This document shows positions 6,565 through 16,240 of a stretch of 64,000 nt of DNA, one piece after another. The stretch spans positions 150,641-214,640 of the forward strand of contig NZ_JAHTKP010000010.1 in assembly GCF_019192735.1 (NCBI RefSeq). The letters run 5' to 3'. The notes under the pieces were generated by a model, which did no database searches, was not told the DNA's origin, and was given only the letters and a program-made list of their open reading frames with translations. This DNA is from Kitasatospora aureofaciens. Lineage in GTDB: Bacteria > Actinomycetota > Actinomycetes > Streptomycetales > Streptomycetaceae. The position numbers and the translations under genes were made by a program. Position 1 is the stretch's first letter. Every line of letters begins with the position of its first letter.

Positions 6565-7953
6565 ATGCCCATCGCAAGCGTCAACCCCGCAACCGGCGAG
6601 ATCCTGCAGACCTTCGAACCCCTCGACGCGGCCGGCATCGACCGGCGCCTCGCCCTCGCCGAGACCGCCTTCCACGACTACCGCACCACCACCTTCGCGT
6701 CCCGCGCCGCCCTGATGCACCGGGCCGCCGACCTGCTGGACCAGGACCAGGAGGCCGTCGCCCGCACGATGACCGAGGAGATGGGCAAGCCGATCGCCGC
6801 CGCCCGCGCCGAGGCCGCCAAGTGCGCCAAGGCGATGCGCTGGTACGCCGACCACGCCGAGGCGCTGCTCGCCGACGAGCACCCGGCCCCGGCCGACGTC
6901 GCCGACGCCGGAGCCGCCCGCGCCTACGTCCGCTACCGGCCGCTCGGCGCGGTGCTGGCCGTGATGCCGTGGAACTTCCCGTTCTGGCAGGTGATCCGGT
7001 TCGCCGCGCCCGCGCTGATGGCGGGCAACGTCGGCCTGCTCAAGCACGCGTCCAACGTGCCCCGGACGGCGGTGGCGCTGGAGGAGCTGTTCCGCCGGGC
7101 GGGCTTCCCGGAGGGCTGCTTCCAGACCCTCCTGATCGGCTCGGGCGCCGTCGAGGGCGTCATCCGGGACCGCCGGGTCGCCGCCGTGACCCTCACCGGC
7201 AGCGAGCCGGCCGGGCGCGCGGTCGCCGCCACGGCGGCCGACGAGGTGAAGAAGGCCGTCCTGGAGCTGGGCGGCAGCGACCCGTTCGTGGTGATGCCGA
7301 GCGCCGACGTGGACGCGGCCGTGCGCACCGCCGTCAAGGCACGGGCGCAGAACAACGGCCAGTCCTGCATCGCCGCCAAGCGCTTCATCGTGCACACCGA
7401 CGTCTACGACCGGTTCACCGCCGCCTTCAGCGAGGCCATGGGCTCACTGCGGGTCGGCGACCCGATGGACGAGGCCACCGACGTCGGCCCGCTGGCCAGC
7501 CGGCAGGGCCGGGACGACTTGGAGGAACTCGTCGAGGACGCCCGCACCCGCGGCGCCCGGGTGGAGTGCGGCGGCGGGCGCCCCACGGGCTGGGACACCG
7601 GGTACTTCTACGAGCCCACCGTGCTCACCGGCATCACCCCGGCCATGCGGATCCACCAGGAGGAGACCTTCGGCCCGGTCGCGACCGTCTACCGGGTCGC
7701 CGGCCTGGACGAGGCGGTGGCGCTCGCCAACGACACCCCGTTCGGGCTGAGTTCCAACGTCTGGACGACGGACGGGAGCGAGCAGGAGCGCTTCGTCCGC
7801 GACATCCAGGCCGGCGGGGTGTTCTTCAACGGCATGACGGCCTCCCACCCGGCGCTGCCGTTCGGCGGCGTCAAGCGCTCCGGGTTCGGGCGGGAGCTGT
7901 CGGGGCACGGGATCCGGGAGTTCTGCAACGTCACCACGGTGTGGATCGGCTGA
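6565..7953 (+). CDS. gabD2: NAD(P)-dependent succinate-semialdehyde dehydrogenase
   Basis: This 462-residue aldehyde dehydrogenase is of the short SSADH class (GabD2/Sad-like). Visible residues are the oxyanion Asn in PWNFPFW (137), coenzyme Lys160 in GLLKHAS, the general base Glu234 in LELGGSDPF and the nucleophile Cys268 in NNGQSCIAAKRF. The length equals that of E. coli Sad. It would oxidise succinate semialdehyde to succinate in GABA breakdown. GGGAG precedes the ATG. An amino-acid permease of the GABA-permease family lies 1.9 kb downstream, beyond Ku, but no GABA transaminase is in the window, so the substrate assignment rests on family resemblance. Confidence 0.88.
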   Translation: MPIASVNPATGEILQTFEPLDAAGIDRRLALAETAFHDYRTTTFASRAALMHRAADLLDQDQEAVARTMTEEMGKPIAAARAEAAKCAKAMRWYADHAEALLADEHPAPADVADAGAARAYVRYRPLGAVLAVMPWNFPFWQVIRFAAPALMAGNVGLLKHASNVPRTAVALEELFRRAGFPEGCFQTLLIGSGAVEGVIRDRRVAAVTLTGSEPAGRAVAATAADEVKKAVLELGGSDPFVVMPSADVDAAVRTAVKARAQNNGQSCIAAKRFIVHTDVYDRFTAAFSEAMGSLRVGDPMDEATDVGPLASRQGRDDLEELVEDARTRGARVECGGGRPTGWDTGYFYEPTVLTGITPAMRIHQEETFGPVATVYRVAGLDEAVALANDTPFGLSSNVWTTDGSEQERFVRDIQAGGVFFNGMTASHPALPFGGVKRSGFGRELSGHGIREFCNVTTVWIG

Positions 7954-7993
7954 GCAACCCCCGGACCTTGCTGCGACGGCTGCGACGGCCGGG

Positions 7994-8275
7994 TCAGGAC
8001 GCCATCCGGTGCCTGCCCCGGCCGGGCGTCATCCAGCGGGCGACGACGCCCGCCATGGCGATGACCGTCAGGCCCCAGAAGGCCGCCATCAGGCCGAGCA
8101 TCGGCTCCCAGCTCACCTGGGCGCCGACCATGCCGAGGCCGAGCGAGAGCGCGACCATGAACGTCACCACGGTGGGGCTGAGGCTGAGCAGCCAGTGCCA
8201 GGCCCGGTATCCCAGGCTCGGGTGCTCCGGGGCTTCGGGTCCGGTGTCGAGTTCCTTGTAGGCCAGCAGGTCCAT
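7994..8275 (-). CDS. Small two-helix membrane protein
   Basis: This 93-residue protein has a short soluble head (MDLLAYKELDTGPEAPEHP), two hydrophobic segments (about residues 33-52 and 58-80) and a basic tail (RGRHRM). GGAGG lies eight bases upstream of the ATG. It follows Ku on the same strand after 71 bases, so co-transcription with ku is possible. I do not recognise a family. The topology predicts both ends on the same side of the membrane. Confidence 0.7.
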   Translation of the reverse strand: MDLLAYKELDTGPEAPEHPSLGYRAWHWLLSLSPTVVTFMVALSLGLGMVGAQVSWEPMLGLMAAFWGLTVIAMAGVVARWMTPGRGRHRMAS

Positions 8276-8346
8276 CGGGATCGCCTCCGATCGTCGGGTT
8301 CGTCGGGGAGGTTCGGGGGGCCAGGGCTGGTTCCGCAGCGTGCGGG

Positions 8347-9282
8347 CTACGAAGCCTTGCGGGGGGCCGCAGCCTTGCGGGTCGTGGTCTTCTTCGCCGT
8401 CGCGGTCTTCGAAGCAGGGGCAGGCGCGGCCTTCTTCGCCGCGGCAGCCCGCTTGCGCGGCGCGGGCTTCTCGTCGGACGCCTCCGGCTCGGAGGCGCTC
8501 CCCCGCCCGCTCTTCGCCTGCTTGAGGCTGCTGCGCAGCGCCTCCATCAGGTCGATCACGTTGTCGGGCGCCTCGCCCGGCTCCTCCTCGTGCGGGAGCT
8601 CGACGCCCTCCAGCCGGGCGGTGATCACCTGCTGCAGGGCCTGCTGGTAGTCGTCGTGGAGCTGGGAGAGGTCGAAGTCCTCGGAGAGCGTGTCCATCAG
8701 CGACCGCGCCATCTTCAGCTCCTGCGGCCGGACGGTGACGTTCTCCTCCGGTGCGATGCCGGCCGCCGGGCGGACCTCGTCGGGCCAGATGCAGGTCTGG
8801 AGCACCAGCGTGCCCTCGTGCACCCGCAGCACCGCGGGCGACTCCCGGGTGCGCAGCGCGATCTTGGTGACGGCGATCCGGCCGGAGCCGGTGAGCGCGT
8901 CGCGCAGCAGAGCGTACGGTTTGGCGGCCGCCGTGTCGGCGACGCCCACGTAGTAGGCCTTGGAGAACATCAGCGGGTCGATCTCGCCGGCGTCGACGAA
9001 GGCCAGCACGTCGATGATCTTCTTGCTGGGCAGCGGGAGGTCGGCGAGGTCCTCGTCGGTGAGCGTGACGGTCCGGCCGTCGGGCGACTCGTAGCCCTTG
9101 GCGATCTCCGCGTACGGGACCTCTTTCTCCTCCTGCTCGCAGTACCGCTTCATCCGCACCCGCCCGCCGTCCTTCGCGTGCACCTGGTGCAGCGGGACGT
9201 CGTGCTCCTGCGTGGCGGAGTACAGGTGAACGGGGATGCTGACCAGCCCGAAGCTGATCGTCCCCTTCCAGGTGGTCTGCAT
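8347..9282 (-). CDS. ku: Non-homologous end-joining protein Ku
   Basis: This 311-residue bacterial Ku has the conserved start TTWKGTISFGLVSIPVHLY, the central beta-barrel with KKIIDVLAFV and IDPLMFSKAYYV, and the MDTLSEDFDLSQLHD segment. The last 50 residues are a Lys/Ala/Thr-rich tail, as in extended bacterial Ku proteins. It binds DNA double-strand ends as a homodimer ring and recruits LigD; no ligD gene is in this window. It is transcribed divergently from a 73-residue gene at 9395. The basic tail is typical of actinomycete Ku and probably adds non-specific DNA binding. Confidence 0.96.
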   Translation of the reverse strand: MQTTWKGTISFGLVSIPVHLYSATQEHDVPLHQVHAKDGGRVRMKRYCEQEEKEVPYAEIAKGYESPDGRTVTLTDEDLADLPLPSKKIIDVLAFVDAGEIDPLMFSKAYYVGVADTAAAKPYALLRDALTGSGRIAVTKIALRTRESPAVLRVHEGTLVLQTCIWPDEVRPAAGIAPEENVTVRPQELKMARSLMDTLSEDFDLSQLHDDYQQALQQVITARLEGVELPHEEEPGEAPDNVIDLMEALRSSLKQAKSGRGSASEPEASDEKPAPRKRAAAAKKAAPAPASKTATAKKTTTRKAAAPRKAS

Positions 9283-9394
9283 GGGAGGCGTCCCTTCCGG
9301 AGACTTTCACTCTGCCCGGATTTGCCCGGTTCGGCCACACCGAACGGACAATGGGCCCGAGGAGGCCCAGGGAGGCCCGAGGAGGTGGGCGCGG

Positions 9395-9616
9395 ATGGCC
9401 GGCAACGGGCGGGAGCGCAGCGCGCCGCCGCCGGAACGGACGACGTACCGGGTGGTGTACGCCGTACGCGGGGAGGCCGGGGTCCGGCGGGCGGAGGTCA
9501 CGGTGGTGCCCGGGCACTCGCAGGAGAGCGACATCCCGCGGATCCTGGCCGCCCGCCTCGCCGGGCAGGCGGCAACCGGACACGAGATCGTCGTCCTGGA
9601 GCTGAACGAGGCGTGA
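9395..9616 (+). CDS. Small conserved-looking protein divergent from ku
   Basis: A 73-residue protein: a disordered basic head (MAGNGRERSAPPPERTT) is followed by a compact alternating strand/helix part (YRVVYAVRGEAG, then VTVVPGHSQESDIP) ending VVLELNEA. GGAGG precedes the ATG by nine bases, and codon use matches real genes here. No family was recognised. The divergent arrangement with ku suggests a shared promoter region of about 110 bases but says nothing firm about function. Confidence 0.65.
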   Translation: MAGNGRERSAPPPERTTYRVVYAVRGEAGVRRAEVTVVPGHSQESDIPRILAARLAGQAATGHEIVVLELNEA

Positions 9617-9854
9617 ACCCGTCCCGGAAACGCTCTGAACAACCTGGCGATGAGTCAGATTTGAGCTTTTCGCCGGACTTTTATACCCCCTCTGACCTGG
9701 GCTTTTGCGTCCGCTGAGCGGACGGATCCGGCGACCTTGTTCCGATACTCGTGCGTAGTAGTTAGGTTGCACCGCAATGCGCGGGTCCGTCCCCCACCCT
9801 CCGGCGCGACGAGCCGAGGGAATCGCCGCGCGAGGAAGGCACAGGGCACCCTTG
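9617..9854. other. Intergenic region upstream of the permease
   Basis: This 238-base gap is richer in A+T than its surroundings near 9660-9710. It holds one small perfect hairpin, CGTCCGC-TGA-GCGGACG (9708-9724), which could end transcription of the 73-residue gene. The promoter of the permease is expected between it and 9854. A longer in-frame extension of the permease upstream of 9855 looks non-coding. Confidence 0.4.
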
Positions 9855-11306
9855 ATGAGTGCGGACACCACCAAGCCGGCGGTAGCTCCCGAGATCCCCC
9901 ACCAGTCCGGCGCGCCCGGACACGGGCCCGGGCACGGCGGCGACGGCCACCTGAAGGCCGGGCTCAAGAACCGCCACCTGTCGATGATCGCGATCGGCGG
10001 CGTGATCGGCGCCGGCCTGTTCGTCGGCTCCGGCGCGGGCATCGCCGCGACCGGCCCCGGCATCCTGCTCTCGTACGCGCTGGCCGGCCTGCTGGTCGTG
10101 CTGGTGATGCGGATGCTCGGCGAGATGGCCGCGGCCGACCCGCAGAGCGGCTCGTTCTCGGCGTACGCGGACCGCGCGCTCGGCCGGTGGGCCGGGTTCA
10201 GCATCGGCTGGCTGTACTGGTTCTTCTGGGTCGTGGTACTCGCGGTCGAGGCCACCGCCGGCGCGAAGATCCTCAACCACTGGATGCCCGGCGTGCCGCA
10301 GTGGGCGTTCGCGCTCATCGTGATGGCGGTGCTCACTGCCACCAACCTGACCTCGGTCTCGTCCTACGGCGAGTTCGAGTTCTGGTTCGCCGGGATCAAG
10401 GTCGTCGCGATCGCCGCGTTCCTGGTGATCGGCATCCTCGCCGTGTTCGGCCTGCTGCCCGGCACGCACGCGGTCGGCACCACCAACCTCACCGGCCACG
10501 GCGGCTTCCTGCCGCACGGCGTCGGAGCGGTGTTCACCGGCATGCTCACCGTCGTGTTCGCATTCATGGGCAGCGAGATCGTCACGCTCGCCGCCGGCGA
10601 GTCCGAGGACCCGGAGAAGGCGGTCACCAAGGCCACCAACAGCGTGATCTGGCGCATCGGCGTCTTCTACCTGGGCTCGATCCTGCTCGTCGTGACCCTG
10701 CTGCCGTGGGACTCGGCCGAGGTCAAGGCCAGCCCGTACGTGGCCGTACTGAACCACGTGGGCATCCCGCACGCGGGCCAGGTGATGGATGTGATCGTGC
10801 TGACGGCAGTCCTGTCCTGCCTCAACTCCGGGATGTACACGGCCTCCCGGATGGCCTTCTCGCTCGGGCAGCGCGGCGACGCACCCAAGGCCTTCGCGAG
10901 CGTCACCAAGCGCGGCGTGCCGCGGGTCGCGATCCTGGCGTCGGTGGTGTTCGGGTTCATCGCCGTCTTCTTCAACTACGCCTACCCCGACACGGTGTTC
11001 GCGTTCCTGCTCAACTCCTCCGGCGCGGTCGCGCTCTTCGTCTGGCTGGTGATCTGCGGCACCCAGCTGCGGATGCGCAAGATCATCGAGCGGGAGATGC
11101 CCGAGCGGCTGACCGTCCGGATGTGGCTGTACCCGTACCTGACCTGGACCGCGATCGGCATGATCGGGTTCGTGATGGCGTACATGTTCACCGACGCCGA
11201 CGGACGCAAGCAGATGTACCTGTCGCTGGTCGCCGCGGCGATCGTGCTCGCGGCCTCGGCCGTGGTGGGCCGACGGCGGCGGGCCGCGGTGGCGGCGGAG
11301 TCCTGA
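9855..11306 (+). CDS. gabP: APC-family amino-acid permease (GABA permease-like)
   Basis: This 483-residue permease has about 12 membrane helices. The N-terminal loop HLSMIAIGGVIGAGLFVGSG is the substrate-binding GxG signature of the amino acid/polyamine/organocation superfamily. The consensus loop FMGSEIVTLAAGESEDPEKA is characteristic of the GabP/AnsP/CycA group. It imports amino acids or GABA with protons. The His/Gly-rich head GHGPGHGGDGH before helix 1 is unusual and could bind metal. The start is the ATG at 9855. The SSADH gene upstream supports a GABA role, but several amino acids are possible substrates. Confidence 0.85.
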   Translation: MSADTTKPAVAPEIPHQSGAPGHGPGHGGDGHLKAGLKNRHLSMIAIGGVIGAGLFVGSGAGIAATGPGILLSYALAGLLVVLVMRMLGEMAAADPQSGSFSAYADRALGRWAGFSIGWLYWFFWVVVLAVEATAGAKILNHWMPGVPQWAFALIVMAVLTATNLTSVSSYGEFEFWFAGIKVVAIAAFLVIGILAVFGLLPGTHAVGTTNLTGHGGFLPHGVGAVFTGMLTVVFAFMGSEIVTLAAGESEDPEKAVTKATNSVIWRIGVFYLGSILLVVTLLPWDSAEVKASPYVAVLNHVGIPHAGQVMDVIVLTAVLSCLNSGMYTASRMAFSLGQRGDAPKAFASVTKRGVPRVAILASVVFGFIAVFFNYAYPDTVFAFLLNSSGAVALFVWLVICGTQLRMRKIIEREMPERLTVRMWLYPYLTWTAIGMIGFVMAYMFTDADGRKQMYLSLVAAAIVLAASAVVGRRRRAAVAAES

Positions 11307-11329
11307 CCCGTCCGCGCCGCGCCACAGTG

Positions 11330-11367
11330 CCGGGCCCGGGAGCCGTTGCGGAGGCTCCCGGGCCCGG
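11330..11367 (+). terminator. Rho-independent-type hairpin after the permease gene
   Basis: A 15-bp perfect stem (CCGGGCCCGGGAGCC at 11330-11344 with its complement at 11353-11367) encloses an 8-base loop and begins 23 bases after the permease stop. There is no strong U-tract, as is common for actinomycete terminators. Confidence 0.75.
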
Positions 11368-11490
11368 TGCCGTTCCCGTTCGGCACCGCCGGTTGCCCGC
11401 CACTGTTTGACGCAGGCCTGTCAATGGGGATACCTCCGCGTAACGCTCCCCCTTCCCGACGAGCGCACCCCCACCGCCCCGGGAGGCCCC

Positions 11491-12636
11491 GTGCCGATCC
11501 TCCCTGCCCCCACGTCCGCCCGGCTCCGCTTCGGCCACCGGCTACGGGACTGGCGCGAGGCCCGCGGCCTCAGCCAGGCCGAACTCGGCCGCCGGCTCGG
11601 CTACGACGACTCGCTGATCAGCCGGGTCGAGAACGCCCGCCGCTGGCCGCCACCCGGACTGCCTGCCCGGGCCGACGAACTCCTGTGCACCGGAGGTGAG
11701 TTGACGGCCCTCTGGCAACCGGTGCGGCAGGAGCGCGAACACCTCGACGCACTCGGGCCGTCGGTTGCCTCCGCCACCACCCCCGATGCCGCCACCCTCG
11801 ACGTACTGAGCCACCTGCTCACCGTCTACCGCACCGCCACCACCCACATCGGCGGCGAGGAACTGACCGCCGTCCTCGAACACCACGCCCGCACCCTGGC
11901 CGACTGGCAGTCCCGGGCACCGCGCGGAACGGCCGCCCGGATCCGCACCCTCGCCGCCCGGTACGCCGAACTCGCCGGCTGGGCCCACTTCGACGGCGAC
12001 CGTCCCACCCGCGCCCTCGCCTGGTACGACTGCGGGCTCACCTGGGCCCGCGCGGCCGACGACCGGGCCGCCGTCGCCGACCTGCTCGCCCGCCAGAGCT
12101 CGGTGCACTGGTGGCGCGGCGACGCCCCGACCGCCCTCGCCCTCGCCGAGGCCGCCCGGGCCGCTGCGGGGCCTGCGCCCGGCGTCGAGGCGTGGGCCGC
12201 GATCGCGGAGGCCCACGCCCACGCCTCGTCCGGCGCGGCGTATCCGGCCTCGCAATCCCTCTCCGACGCCGAACGCCTGGCCGAGGCTGCGCTCCGCGCG
12301 GGCGAGCCCAGCCCGTGGCTCGCGCGCGCCCACCTGGTCCTCACCGTCGCCCACGGCACCTGCCATCGCGACCTCGCCCGCCACACCGGCGCCCGCACCC
12401 ACGCCCGGGCGGCCGTCGCCCACCTGACCACCGCGCTCACCCAGCTCCCCCCGTCCACCCACCCCCACGACCACGCCCTCATCAGCGCCCGCCTGGCCGC
12501 CACCCACGCCCACACCGGCCACCCCGAGGCCGCCGCCACCCTCCTGGCCCACCTCCCGCCCACCCCCACCGGCCGTACAGCCCGGGAGCAGCAGCAGGCG
12601 CGGGAGCGGCTGGCCCACTGCCCGGCGGGAGGCTGA
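11491..12636 (+). CDS. XRE-family regulator with TPR-like C-terminal half
   Basis: This 381-residue protein starts at GTG with GGGAGG four bases upstream. Residues about 15-65 form a Cro/CI-type helix-turn-helix (FGHRLRDWREARGLSQAELG and YDDSLISRVENARRWPP). The remaining 300 residues are Ala- and Leu-rich helical hairpins that look like TPR repeats (ALAWYDCGLTWARAADD; AARLAATHAHTGHPEAAATL). This plan is common in Streptomyces regulators, where the helical half senses a peptide or protein partner. The neighbouring minus-strand genes encode secreted proteins, but no operator is evident. An in-frame extension upstream to 11407 is possible but lacks a ribosome site. Confidence 0.82.
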   Translation: MPILPAPTSARLRFGHRLRDWREARGLSQAELGRRLGYDDSLISRVENARRWPPPGLPARADELLCTGGELTALWQPVRQEREHLDALGPSVASATTPDAATLDVLSHLLTVYRTATTHIGGEELTAVLEHHARTLADWQSRAPRGTAARIRTLAARYAELAGWAHFDGDRPTRALAWYDCGLTWARAADDRAAVADLLARQSSVHWWRGDAPTALALAEAARAAAGPAPGVEAWAAIAEAHAHASSGAAYPASQSLSDAERLAEAALRAGEPSPWLARAHLVLTVAHGTCHRDLARHTGARTHARAAVAHLTTALTQLPPSTHPHDHALISARLAATHAHTGHPEAAATLLAHLPPTPTGRTAREQQQARERLAHCPAGG

Positions 12637-12639
12637 GCG

Positions 12640-12665
12640 CCCGGGTACGGCGGACCGCACCCGGG
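12640..12665. terminator. Hairpin between convergent XRE and beta-helix genes
   Basis: CCCGGGT at 12640-12646 pairs with ACCCGGG at 12659-12665 across a 12-base loop, directly between two converging genes. It could serve both directions. Confidence 0.45.
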
Positions 12666-12687
12666 AGCCCGGCCCGGCCGCGCCGGC

Positions 12688-13506
12688 TCAGTTCACGCAG
12701 CCCGCCACCGCGCCGACCGGCCGGCAGTTGTTCGGGGTGTTCCCGCTGACGTTGCTGTAGAGGAGCGACACGTGGCCACCCGAGACGTAGACGCCACCGC
12801 CGTTGGTGCCCGCGGTGTTCCCGGTGACCTGGCTGCCGACGATGTTCGTCGTACCGGCCGCGTTGAGCACGCCACCGCCCTGGTCGGACGCCGTGTTTCC
12901 CCGCACGGTGGAGTAGGCGACGTTCAGCTGCCCGGCGTTCGCGAGACCGCCGCCCTTGGTGGCGGTGTTGCTGTTGATCGTGGCGCCGTCCAGTTCGACC
13001 GTGGAGCCGGCGTCGTTGTAGATGCCTCCGCCCACGGCCGCGTGGTTGCCCGAGACGGTCGCCCCGGCCACGGTGAGCGAACCGTGGTTGTAGGCGGCAC
13101 CGCCGATGTCGCCCGAACTGCCCGGGTGGCCACCGGTCAGGTTCACCTGGTCCAGGGTGAGCTTGCCGCCCGGCGCCACGAAGAACAACCGGAAGTCGGG
13201 CGTCCCCGGGGCGCCCGACCGCGCGATGGTGGCGCCGTTGGAAGCGATCCGGATGGCTCCGGTGATCGCGGGCAGCCCGTTGTTCCCGTTGTCGACGTCG
13301 ACCACCGTGTACGTGCAGCCCGACTGCAGCGCGATGTCACCGCTGCCGGCCGCGTTGAAGGCGTTGATCGCGTTCCGCAGGCCGGTGACGTCCCCGCAGG
13401 AGACGAAGGTCGAGGCGGCGTGGGCCTGGACGGCGGGGACGAGGGCGAGGCCCGTGCCGAGAGCGAGGGAGCCGGCGAGACCGCCCAGGCGCAGGGTCGC
13501 TTTCAT
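12688..13506 (-). CDS. Secreted right-handed beta-helix repeat protein
   Basis: This 272-residue protein has a Sec signal peptide (basic start, hydrophobic core, cleavage near VQAHAAS at about residue 32). The rest is a parallel beta-helix made of repeated turns such as GGGIYNDAGSTVELDGATI, GGGLANAGQLNVAYSTV and GGGVLNAAGTTNIVGSQV, the GGG-N/S-T pattern of Pmp-type repeats. A Cys pair at the N-terminus (FVSCGD and SGCTYT) and another at the C-terminus (NNC and GCVN) may cap the helix. No catalytic residues of a polysaccharide lyase are obvious, so it may be structural or adhesive. AAGGAG precedes the ATG. It is compact next to typical family members. Confidence 0.85.
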   Translation of the reverse strand: MKATLRLGGLAGSLALGTGLALVPAVQAHAASTFVSCGDVTGLRNAINAFNAAGSGDIALQSGCTYTVVDVDNGNNGLPAITGAIRIASNGATIARSGAPGTPDFRLFFVAPGGKLTLDQVNLTGGHPGSSGDIGGAAYNHGSLTVAGATVSGNHAAVGGGIYNDAGSTVELDGATINSNTATKGGGLANAGQLNVAYSTVRGNTASDQGGGVLNAAGTTNIVGSQVTGNTAGTNGGGVYVSGGHVSLLYSNVSGNTPNNCRPVGAVAGCVN

Positions 13507-13670
13507 GAAGGATCTCCTTGTGGCGAGCGTGACAGCTGAGAGTGGTCGCGCCGCGGACCAGCAGGCCACAGGGTGACCGTTCGGCTACGGACCGCATTCG
13601 ACGCGCGCCATCCCAGACAACCCCCCCAGCGCCCGCCACACGAAGTGCGCCGAGCGGCACGCACGTCGAA

Positions 13671-13702
13671 GGCCCGGCCACCGCCGGTGCGGTGGCCGGG
13701 CC
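13671..13702 (-). terminator. Terminator of the trypsin-like protease gene
   Basis: A 14-bp perfect stem, GGCCCGGCCACCGC at 13671-13684 with its complement at 13689-13702, closes a CGGT tetraloop 24 bases downstream of the protease stop. Confidence 0.8.
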
Positions 13703-13725
13703 GTTCGTGGGTACGCGGTACGCGG

Positions 13726-15339
<1,614 letters not shown>

Positions 15340-16008
15340 ATGCCGCTCAGCCATGCCCGCCGCAACTCCCTGATCACCGGTGTCACGACGCTCGTCGTGG
15401 CGAGCGCCGCCACCGCCGCCCTCGCGATCCCGCAGAGCGGCAGCACCGCCGTGGCCGCGGTCCCCGTGGCCGCCGTGTCGGTGGACGGCAAGCCGGTCAC
15501 CGCCCAGGGCCAGGCCGACAGCGCTGCCGCCGCCCAGGCGGCCGAGGCTCAGGCCGCTCAGGCGCAGGCCGCCCAGGCCCAGGCGGACGCCGCCGCTGCC
15601 GCCCAGGCGCAGGCCCAGGCCGAGGCGAAGGCCCAGGCGGACGCCAAGGCCCAGGCCGACGCGCAGGCCGCCGCCTCCCGCTCCCAGCAGCGCCAGGACC
15701 TCAACACCGCCCCGGTCCTCTCCGGCAGCCCGCAGCAGATCGCCGCCCAGGTCGTCCCGGCCGGCCAGCTGCAGTGCTTCAGCAACATCGTGTTCCGCGA
15801 GAGCAGCTGGAACCCGCTCGCCGTCAACGCCTCCTCCGGCGCCTACGGCCTGGTCCAGGCCCTGCCCGGCTCCAAGATGGCCTCCGCCGGCTCCGACTGG
15901 CGCACCAACCCGGCCACCCAGATCAAGTGGGGCCTCGACTACATGAACTCCCGCTACGGCAGCCCCTGCGCCGCCTGGTCCTTCTGGCAGGCCCACCACT
16001 GGTACTAA
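15340..16008 (+). CDS. Secreted SLT-type lytic transglycosylase
   Basis: This 222-residue protein has a signal peptide (LITGVTTLVVASAATAALA). A linker of about 70 residues made almost only of Ala, Gln, Lys and Asp (residues about 57-112, predicted helical) is followed by a compact C-terminal SLT domain. The likely catalytic Glu is in IVFRESSWNPLAVN, followed by GAYGLVQALPGSKM and the terminal WSFWQAHHWY. It should cleave peptidoglycan glycan strands in the wall. The long Ala/Gln linker may span the wall or form a coiled coil. The start is an ATG preceded by AAAAGGA. The domain resembles the small SLT enzymes that accompany Rpf-type proteins in Streptomyces growth and germination. Confidence 0.88.
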   Translation: MPLSHARRNSLITGVTTLVVASAATAALAIPQSGSTAVAAVPVAAVSVDGKPVTAQGQADSAAAAQAAEAQAAQAQAAQAQADAAAAAQAQAQAEAKAQADAKAQADAQAAASRSQQRQDLNTAPVLSGSPQQIAAQVVPAGQLQCFSNIVFRESSWNPLAVNASSGAYGLVQALPGSKMASAGSDWRTNPATQIKWGLDYMNSRYGSPCAAWSFWQAHHWY

Positions 16009-16054
16009 GCCGACCCCTTACCAAGCCGACCGGTCGGCCGGTACTGAACCCCCC

Positions 16055-16085
16055 GGGCCCGCGACGCACAGCGCGTCGCGGGCCC
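16055..16085 (+). terminator. Terminator after the transglycosylase gene
   Basis: GGGCCCGCGACGC at 16055-16067 pairs perfectly with 16073-16085 around a 5-base loop (ACAGC), 46 bases after the stop codon. Confidence 0.8.
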
Positions 16086-16240
16086 GCGCCGTTCGGATAC
16101 GGCCAGGTTTCTGGCGTGGACGCGTCCGGCAGGCGGCGTGAAGATATGGCGTACGGTCGTACGATTTGCCAGGGATTGAACGGAATTACGCGCCGTCAGG
16201 GCTTTGCCACGGTTCGCGCGCCCTTTTACGCTCCGGCGTC

